Assembly (NCBI GenBank): GCA_964575225.1
Contig: CAZNQW010000140.1
Coordinates: 1 to 10,098, forward strand
DNA: 10,098 nucleotides
Reading direction: 5' to 3'
Origin: CAZNQW01 sp964575225
GTDB taxonomy: Bacteria > Chloroflexota > Anaerolineae > JAAYZQ01
Below are positions 5,724 through 10,098 of this stretch, one piece after another. How positions within the stretch are numbered: the stretch's first letter is position 1; the number at the start of each line of letters is the position of its first letter. A program made the translations under genes and the position numbers. A model generated the notes under the pieces. That model searched no databases, was not told where the DNA came from, and saw only the letters and a program-made list of their open reading frames with translations.

Positions 5724-6107
5724 ATGGCCACAACAGAAGAAAGAATGCAGATCCTCAAAATGGTTGCCGAAGGCAACATCACAGCCGAAGACGGGGCCAA
5801 GTTGTTGGCTGCCCTGGAACCGGCCCAGCCCAAAAAAGACATCCGGACGATCTCGACCGGTCCCAGCGAACCCCGCTGGTTCCGCGTCCGGGTGACCGAC
5901 CTGGAAACGGGCAAGAACAAGGTTAGCGTGAACTTGCCCATGAGCCTGGTGGACGTTGGCACGCGCATGGGCGCCCGCTTTGCCCCCGAATTGGAGGGCA
6001 TGGACTTTCACGACATCATCGACCAAATCAGGAGTGGGGCTCAGGGCAAGATCATCGACGTCGAGGACAATGAGGGGGGCGAGCGGGTCGAGATCTATGT
6101 GGAATAG
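5724..6107 (+). CDS. Soluble YvlB/LiaX-module protein
   Basis: This is a 127-residue soluble protein. Residues 1-32 carry the two-helix module (ERMQILKMVAEGNITAEDGA, then KLLAAL). Residues 51-127 align with the C-terminal domain of the preceding membrane protein. Shared positions include RW at the start, VSV/ISV followed by LP, F-x-P-x-L, and the end (I)(I)DVED-x-EGGERVEIYV against VDVHDEDEGEHVEVWI. It is the untethered paralogue of that protein. An in-frame ATG at 5670 would overlap the previous gene. I chose 5724 because GGAGG at 5714-5718 sits five bases upstream and the homologous module begins there. It is the last gene of the plus-strand block, followed by a strong terminator. The function is unknown. 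Confidence 0.85.
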   Translation: MATTEERMQILKMVAEGNITAEDGAKLLAALEPAQPKKDIRTISTGPSEPRWFRVRVTDLETGKNKVSVNLPMSLVDVGTRMGARFAPELEGMDFHDIIDQIRSGAQGKIIDVEDNEGGERVEIYVE

Positions 6108-6172
6108 CCAGAGCTGGTGGGAACGCCGGTCGGTGGGGCTGCCGGGCGAGATCGTCCGCCCCTCCAAAAGGC

Positions 6173-6197
6173 GGCCCTCCCAGAGCATGGGAGGGCC
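6173..6197. terminator. Bidirectional intrinsic terminator between convergent genes
   Basis: GGCCCTCCCA (6173-6182) pairs perfectly with TGGGAGGGCC (6188-6197) around a GAGCA loop. On the plus strand a short T run follows (TTTGG). On the minus strand the stem is followed by GCCTTTTGG. It lies between the convergent gene ends at 6107 and 6227, so it can stop transcription from both sides. The U tracts are short, so efficiency may be moderate. Confidence 0.8.
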
Positions 6198-6226
6198 TTT
6201 GGCATGGCGGGCGAGGCTGCCAAGAA

Positions 6227-7396
6227 CTACCGATCCTTGCGTCGCTTCTTGTACCCAGCCGCAAAGCTATAGAAAGGCAACAGGAGCATTTCCAGCCGAG
6301 TTGCCAAATTGACACGGGCGCCCCACAGGGCTGTGCGCGCTTGGGCCACAGGGCGCAGAAGCCGTTCCCGTACCGGCCAGCCGTCAGCGGCAAGGGCTAC
6401 CGACTCTCGTGGCTCCCACAAAAAGGTGGCTGCCGCCCAGGTAAGCCCGGCGCCAAAGCCGACAAATACGATATGGTCGCCCGATTTGAGCCGGCCCTCC
6501 TCAATGGCTTCTATCAGAGCCAGAGGAATGGAGGCCGCCGACGTATTGCCATAGCGATCGATGTTGACCATGATCTTTTCGGGAGGCACACCGAGCCGGC
6601 GCCGGGCCAGTTCGATAATGCGATCGTTGGCTTGGTGGGGGATGATCAGGTCGATATCGTCCACCGTCAACCCAGCGGAGGCGATCACCTTGGTGGTCGA
6701 TTCGGCCATCACGCGCGAGGCAAATTTGAACACCCGCTGGCCATCCATGCGCAGGTATTGCAGTCGCTGATCCAGGACCTCTTGCGAAGCAGGATGCACC
6801 CCGCCACAGCCGGGAACCATCAGCGCATCATAGTCGGCCCCATCCGATCCCAAGTCGAAGGACAATAACCCCGTGGGCTGATCGCTGGCCTCCAGAACCA
6901 CCGAGCCCGAACCATCGCCAAAGAGCACGCAAGTGGTCCGGTCCGTCCAGTCAATGCCCATCGACAAGTGCTCGGTGCCGATGACCAGCACGTTGCGATA
7001 GGCGCCCGACTGGATGAACTGGCAGGCCGTGACCAGGGCATAGACCCATCCTGTGCAGCCTGCCTGCAAGCTAAAGGCCGGAGCGCGGCCTGCCCCCAAT
7101 CGATCTTGAATCATGCTGGCCACGGAAGGGACCAGATAGTCGGGTGATGATGTGGCGACGATAATCAGTTCCACATCCTGGGGCGCGAGTTGGGCCACCT
7201 CCAACGCTTTTCGGGCAGAGGCAAGGGACATCGAGCAACAGGTTTCGCCGGGGGCGGCAATGCGCCGTTCGCGGATACCGGTCCGCGTTCGTATCCACTC
7301 GTCGCTGGTGTCGACAATCTTTTCCAGGTCGGAATTGGTGAGCACCCGCTCGGGCACATACTTGCCCCATCCGGTAATCCGAGCATACTTGGCCAT
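6227..7396 (-). CDS. fabH: Beta-ketoacyl-ACP synthase III with C-terminal extension
   Basis: This enzyme condenses an acyl-CoA primer with malonyl-ACP, the first step of type II fatty-acid synthesis in the cytoplasm. The KAS III catalytic triad is present: C114 in QAGCTGW, H254 in IPHQAND, and N284 in RYGNTSAAS. The N-terminal block DEWIRTRTGIRERR (32-45) is also typical. The fold ends at about residue 327 (GFGAGLTWAAATFLW), as in FabH proteins of roughly 317 residues. Here about 62 more residues follow, with a hydrophobic patch (LEMLLLPFYSFAA, 368-380) and a basic tail (KKRRKDR). The ATG at 7396 is preceded by AGGAGG (7407-7412). An in-frame start at 7429 lacks this support and adds residues absent from the family. 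It is the last gene of the minus-strand block, downstream of a terminator-like hairpin. A role in secondary metabolism (KASIII-like ketosynthase) cannot be excluded. Confidence 0.93.
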   Translation of the reverse strand: MAKYARITGWGKYVPERVLTNSDLEKIVDTSDEWIRTRTGIRERRIAAPGETCCSMSLASARKALEVAQLAPQDVELIIVATSSPDYLVPSVASMIQDRLGAGRAPAFSLQAGCTGWVYALVTACQFIQSGAYRNVLVIGTEHLSMGIDWTDRTTCVLFGDGSGSVVLEASDQPTGLLSFDLGSDGADYDALMVPGCGGVHPASQEVLDQRLQYLRMDGQRVFKFASRVMAESTTKVIASAGLTVDDIDLIIPHQANDRIIELARRRLGVPPEKIMVNIDRYGNTSAASIPLALIEAIEEGRLKSGDHIVFVGFGAGLTWAAATFLWEPRESVALAADGWPVRERLLRPVAQARTALWGARVNLATRLEMLLLPFYSFAAGYKKRRKDR

Positions 7397-7455
7397 AGGA
7401 CGGCGACCTCCTGATCCTCGTTTTCCCAAATTTCCAAAAAAACAGCCCGAAAATT

Positions 7456-7480
7456 GGCCTTTCGCAAAAGCCGAAAGGCC
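7456..7480 (-). terminator. Terminator-like hairpin upstream of fabH (possible attenuator)
   Basis: On the minus strand GGCCTTTCG and CGAAAGGCC form a perfect 9-bp stem with a 7-base loop. AATTTT follows directly and then a T7 run about 13 bases after the stem. It lies about 22 bases after the stop codon at 7503 and 60 bases before fabH. It can end the sigma-DegV-small protein transcript or, if read-through is controlled, act as an attenuator for fabH. No clear separate fabH promoter is visible in the 60-base leader. Confidence 0.65.
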
Positions 7481-7502
7481 GAGTGCAGGGAGCCTGCAGC
7501 AC

Positions 7503-7874
7503 CTATCCGGCGGCGATGTGGGGCGCCCGGCCCTGCCGGTGGCGCCAGACCAGGGCCAGCACCACTCCGGCGATAGAGGCCGCCGATCCCGCCGCAGCTG
7601 CTCCCAAGAGAATGCCCTTTCGATGTCTTTGAAACAGGGTGGGAACGGCGGCTTCCTGGCGCTGTTGTGCTGCCAGGATCAACTCGCCGTGCAGCCGGCG
7701 CCGAAAGTCTGGATCGGGCTCTACCGGCTTGAGCAACCCTTGTAGATTCTCTGCCAGATCCAGCAGACCCCGCACCTGTACATTTCGTCCGAGTGTGCCA
7801 AGGGGGACATCCGCTCGACCGATGAGTTTGTCTGTGTGCATCGACAAAATGGTTTCGATCTCCCTCGTGTTCAT
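7503..7874 (-). CDS. Small single-TM protein, candidate anti-sigma factor
   Basis: The 123-residue product has a helical cytoplasmic part (residues 1-86, including LLDLAENLQGLLKPVEPDPDFRRRL) and one transmembrane helix at about 87-110, flanked by RHRKG and WRHRQG. The Leu-rich stretch followed by a PDPxFRxxL motif resembles proteins often encoded beside ECF sigma factors in Chloroflexi, from memory. It lacks the HxxxCxxC zinc motif of ZAS-type anti-sigma factors. Its position in the ECF operon, 43 bases after the DegV-like gene, and its single TM make a membrane-bound sigma regulator plausible but unproven. The start at 7874 has GGGAGG (7879-7884) just upstream. An in-frame GTG at 7886 overlaps that site and is less likely. 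Confidence 0.75.
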   Translation of the reverse strand: MNTREIETILSMHTDKLIGRADVPLGTLGRNVQVRGLLDLAENLQGLLKPVEPDPDFRRRLHGELILAAQQRQEAAVPTLFQRHRKGILLGAAAAGSAASIAGVVLALVWRHRQGRAPHIAAG

Positions 7875-7917
7875 CGCGCCTCCCACAGGCTGCTTTGCCC
7901 GCGTATGCCACCTTCGC

Positions 7918-8763
7918 TCACAGTTGGTAGGCCACCAATCCCAGGGTACCGGGTCCGAAGTGCACTACCAGGGCTGTGGTCAAATTGACCACGAACGCTT
8001 CCCGGCAATTGAAAATCGCCTTGGCTTTTTCGAGCAACTCCGCGCCCAGGTCCGCCGCTTCGGAATGAATGGTCGCCAGGTTCACCGGCGCCGATGTGCC
8101 GATCCGCTCGACCATGATTTCCAACATGCGCTCGATGGCTTTGCTTTGCGTGCGCACCTTTTCAGCCACGTCGATCATCCCGTCTTCCAGGATGATGATC
8201 GGTTTGATGTTGAGCAGGGCCGCCAGGCTGCCCTGGAGCTTGCCCACCCGTCCGCTCAACTGGGCAAAGCGCAGGTCTTTGACCGTGATCAGGATCTGGA
8301 TCCTGGGGCGGACTGTTCTCAATCGCTCCAGGATTTCGTCCACAGCCTTGCCCTCTTGGGCCATTCGAGCCGCTTCCAACGCCAGAAAGCCAACTCCCGC
8401 CGACCCACCAGCGCTGTCAAAGGGATGGACGCGCACCCGGTCGGCCACCATCTCGGCGGCCAACTGGGCCGATTGCAGCGTGCCGCTCAGTTTGGCCGTC
8501 ACGTGAATCGAGATGATCTCCGTGGCCCCTTTGTCGGCCAGTTGCTGATAACATTCCAGAAACTGACCGGCTGAGGGCTGCGATGTTTGCGGCAGGGTAC
8601 CGGTCTCGTCGATCTTGCGCAAAAAGGTCTGCTGATCGATGTCCACCCGATCCCGATAGGTATCGGAGCCAAATTGGATGTTGATGGGTATAACGGTCAG
8701 GTCATACCGCTGATAGAGTTCTTCGGGCAAGTCACAGGTCGAGTCTACGACGATCTTGATCAT
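7918..8763 (-). CDS. DegV family (FakB-like) fatty-acid-binding protein
   Basis: The 281-residue protein begins MIKIVVDSTCDLPEEL, the typical DegV N-terminus. Other family blocks are TSQPS (60-64), LSGT (92-95), the DS-x4-G-x-G-like FDSAGGSAGVG (115-125), SGRVGK (170-175) and the end HFGPGTLGL (268-276). DegV proteins bind a long-chain fatty acid. In the FakAB system of Firmicutes FakB presents it to the kinase FakA, giving acyl-phosphate for phospholipid synthesis. No FakA-like gene is in the window, so kinase coupling is an inference. The start at 8763 is preceded by AAGGA. Upstream in-frame codons overlap the sigma gene and lack family similarity. The gene lies 43 bases after the ECF gene, in the same operon. 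It shares a lipid theme with fabH downstream. Confidence 0.93.
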   Translation of the reverse strand: MIKIVVDSTCDLPEELYQRYDLTVIPINIQFGSDTYRDRVDIDQQTFLRKIDETGTLPQTSQPSAGQFLECYQQLADKGATEIISIHVTAKLSGTLQSAQLAAEMVADRVRVHPFDSAGGSAGVGFLALEAARMAQEGKAVDEILERLRTVRPRIQILITVKDLRFAQLSGRVGKLQGSLAALLNIKPIIILEDGMIDVAEKVRTQSKAIERMLEIMVERIGTSAPVNLATIHSEAADLGAELLEKAKAIFNCREAFVVNLTTALVVHFGPGTLGLVAYQL

Positions 8764-8806
8764 AGCTTCCTTTTCTTCTTCCATTTTTCGACCGATGAGG
8801 CCGGGC

Positions 8807-9367
8807 TCACAGGCAGCGCTCGTCCAAATGGGTGCGTAATGCCGACAGGGTGCGATGGTACAAGGACTTGATGGCGCCTTCACTCCGTCCCATGATCTCA
8901 CCGATCTCGGCATTGGATAGCCGCTCGACGAATTTCAGGATGAGCAGCATCTGCCGATCGGCGGACAAGCAGCGGACCGCCTCCAGGAGAGCCTCATTCT
9001 GCTGGCCCTGAACGACCTGGTCCAGGAGGCCCTCGCCCTTTTGGGCTCCGACCATGGTCAGGCGATCCAGGGTTACCAGGGTGCGGCGACCGCGATCCCG
9101 ATGCCAATTCGCCACCAGATTATGAGCGATCCGGTACAGCCAGGACGAAAAGGGCGCCCCCCGCTGCACGTAGCGGGGAAGGTGATTCATCGCCTGATAG
9201 AATACCTTGGCGGTCAGATCCTCGGCGTCATGATGGTTCCCCGTACGATAGTAGACATAGTGGTAGATCTTGTCCAGGTATCTCTCGTACAGGGCCCCGA
9301 ACGCTTCTGGATCGGTCTTGGCTTGTTCGATCAGCGCTGCTTCGTCTGTCCACTCACTCAACCGCAT
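8807..9367 (-). CDS. ECF subfamily RNA polymerase sigma factor
   Basis: The 186-residue protein has the two-domain plan of extracytoplasmic-function sigma factors. Region 2 is at about 23-90 (FGALYERYLDKIYHYVYYRT, AEDLTAKVFYQA, FSSWLYRIAHNLVANWHR). A variable linker follows at 91-124. Region 4 is at about 125-182 (CLSADRQMLLILKFVERLSN, then AEIGEIMGRSEGAIKSLYHRTLSALR), a clear helix-turn-helix. It recruits RNA polymerase to a specific promoter set. The start is the ATG at 9367. The ribosome site there is weak (GAGG only two bases away), so a TTG two codons further in is possible. It is the first gene of the minus-strand operon under a sigma70-like promoter, with a small TM protein as possible regulator. 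Its targets cannot be read from the window. The operon's own promoter looks housekeeping, so simple autoregulation is not evident. Confidence 0.95.
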   Translation of the reverse strand: MRLSEWTDEAALIEQAKTDPEAFGALYERYLDKIYHYVYYRTGNHHDAEDLTAKVFYQAMNHLPRYVQRGAPFSSWLYRIAHNLVANWHRDRGRRTLVTLDRLTMVGAQKGEGLLDQVVQGQQNEALLEAVRCLSADRQMLLILKFVERLSNAEIGEIMGRSEGAIKSLYHRTLSALRTHLDERCL

Positions 9368-9445
9368 GACCTCGCTGGCGCCGATCGTTTTTCCATCCTC
9401 GATCTCGCATACTAGAACACCGACCGGCGCGAATGGTTGCGGTCA

Positions 9446-9474
9446 AGTATACCAAAGGCAGACAAGATGGTCAA
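9446..9474 (-). promoter_or_regulatory. Sigma70-type promoter of the ECF operon
   Basis: On the minus strand TTGACC (9474-9469) and TATACT (9451-9446) are separated by exactly 17 bases, with TG giving an extended -10 (TGG-TATACT). Transcription would start near 9440, leaving a leader of about 70 bases before the sigma gene at 9367. No obvious operator overlaps it. Confidence 0.82.
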
Positions 9475-10048
9475 CCAGGCCCCTCTGGCAAACCAGGGCG
9501 GATCACGTGCAACCTTTGCTTGCCGTCCGCACCAACAAGCGCGGGATATGGCGATCCCGCGTGAGCGCTGTGGCTCGCCGCCCCCGAGGGGACGCCCCAT
9601 GTACATCAACGGTTGTAGATTGGGTTGGCTCTATAGAGATCGATCGAGTGGCGTCCTCTCCTACGCAACTGGATTTCCACCGAGCAACGCCTCAAGTGCG
9701 GGGGTCCGGGGCCGTCAGGGCCCCGGGCCGGGGGTGTGGGGGCGCGGCTGCGCCCCCACAGAGCCCCTACGCTGCAAAAATGCGCATTGGAGAGACGTGG
9801 ACCCTGCGAGCAAGGGCCCCTGCGGACAGGGTATAGCATTTGAGCATCCGTGAGGGGCACCCCTCCCGCCGATCCGGTCTAGATTTCCGACAAAGAATGG
9901 ATGCTACCGGTGTGTACTCAGACGCCTCAGCAGGCATGACGAAATCGCCGAGTCCTACGTTCCTTTTGTCATCTGTACCTTGATACCTATAGGCCCGGTT
10001 TAAAACCGACCCCTACAATGGGCAGACCGGATCGAAAAAGCTATTGGA
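9475..10048. other. Intergenic region with GC-rich hairpins, no gene seen
   Basis: No reading frame here has a plausible ribosome site together with protein-like composition. Visible structures are a GCGGGAT/ATCCCGC hairpin (9541-9547 with 9554-9560); GGGGCC/GGCCCC (9708-9713 with 9719-9724); an 11-bp perfect stem TGTGGGGGCGC/GCGCCCCCACA (9735-9745 with 9750-9760, loop GGCT); a palindrome CGGTTTAAAACCG (9996-10008); and an 11-bp inverted repeat CGATCCGGTCT/AGACCGGATCG (9870-9880 with 10024-10034). None has a following T tract. They may be dispersed-repeat or intron-flank sequence. I see no tRNA or rRNA. Confidence 0.55.
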
Positions 10049-10098
10049 ATCGAGTAGGGGGGCGGCGGCTAACCGCCCCCCTCTCACACCACCGGACA
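10049..10098 (-). mobile_element. Putative 3' end of a group II intron (truncated by contig end)
   Basis: On the minus strand the sequence reads TGTCCGGTGGTGTGAGAG, like the 3' half of intron domain V, then a 9-bp GGGGGGCGG/CCGCCCCCC stem (10073-10081 with 10057-10065) like domain VI. It ends CCTACTCGAT, with an unpaired A about seven bases from an A-Y terminus. This matches, from memory, the 3' ends of bacterial group II introns that carry a reverse transcriptase. The intron body and its RT gene would lie beyond the window. The putative splice border is at 10049/10048. Only 50 bases are available, so this is moderately supported. Confidence 0.5.

Noticed and set aside
7639..8574. Plus-strand 311-residue frame opposite the DegV gene
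   Set aside because: It is an antisense of the clear DegV frame, is Arg/Gln-rich and has no family match.
9437..9853. Plus-strand 138-residue frame in the right intergenic region
   Set aside because: It has no good ribosome site, overlaps the ECF promoter and GC hairpins, and has a composition dictated by hairpin sequence.
1..10098. CRISPR array, tRNA or rRNA genes
   Set aside because: No regularly spaced direct repeats, no cloverleaf-like sequence and no rRNA motifs were seen on either strand by eye.

Overview
The window reads as a GC-rich bacterial contig, probably a metagenome-type assembly. The left end carries Illumina adapter sequence (1-47). The right end stops inside what looks like the 3' end of a group II intron, a multicopy element at which assemblies often break. 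The protein styles suggest Chloroflexota (Chloroflexi): a DUF2089 protein, several YvlB/LiaX-type helical modules, Trp-rich GNAT proteins, and an ECF sigma operon with a small single-TM partner. This is an inference from gene style, not from a marker gene.

Left end (1-300): adapter, then a REP-like palindromic repeat and a strong 13-bp-stem hairpin. This part may not belong to the same genome as the rest. Plus-strand block (356-6107): a near-perfect sigma70 promoter drives a small basic protein (437-697), a DUF2089 zinc-ribbon/HTH-like protein (756-1130) and a cytoplasmic beta-solenoid protein (1140-2531). A second promoter with an overlapping dyad precedes a tandem GNAT acetyltransferase (2692-3753), an MFS exporter overlapping it (3722-5089), a membrane-anchored two-domain protein (5107-5682) and its soluble paralogue (5724-6107). 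The same roughly 27-residue helical hairpin (pattern IL..(V/A)..G.(I/V)(T/S).E(E/D)...LL) occurs in four of these genes. It is C-terminal in the DUF2089 and solenoid proteins and N-terminal in the last two. This shared module is the best evidence that the block is one system, plausibly for cell-envelope or antimicrobial stress by analogy with YvlB/LiaX proteins. A bidirectional terminator (6173-6197) closes the block.

Minus-strand block (9474-6227): a good sigma70-type promoter drives an ECF sigma factor (9367-8807), a DegV/FakB-like fatty-acid-binding protein (8763-7918) and a small single-TM protein that may be the sigma regulator (7874-7503). After a terminator-like hairpin comes a beta-ketoacyl-ACP synthase III with an unusual C-terminal extension (7396-6227). 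This joins stress-type regulation to fatty-acid handling.

Right end (9475-10098): no convincing gene. It holds several GC-rich hairpins and the putative group II intron 3' end on the minus strand.
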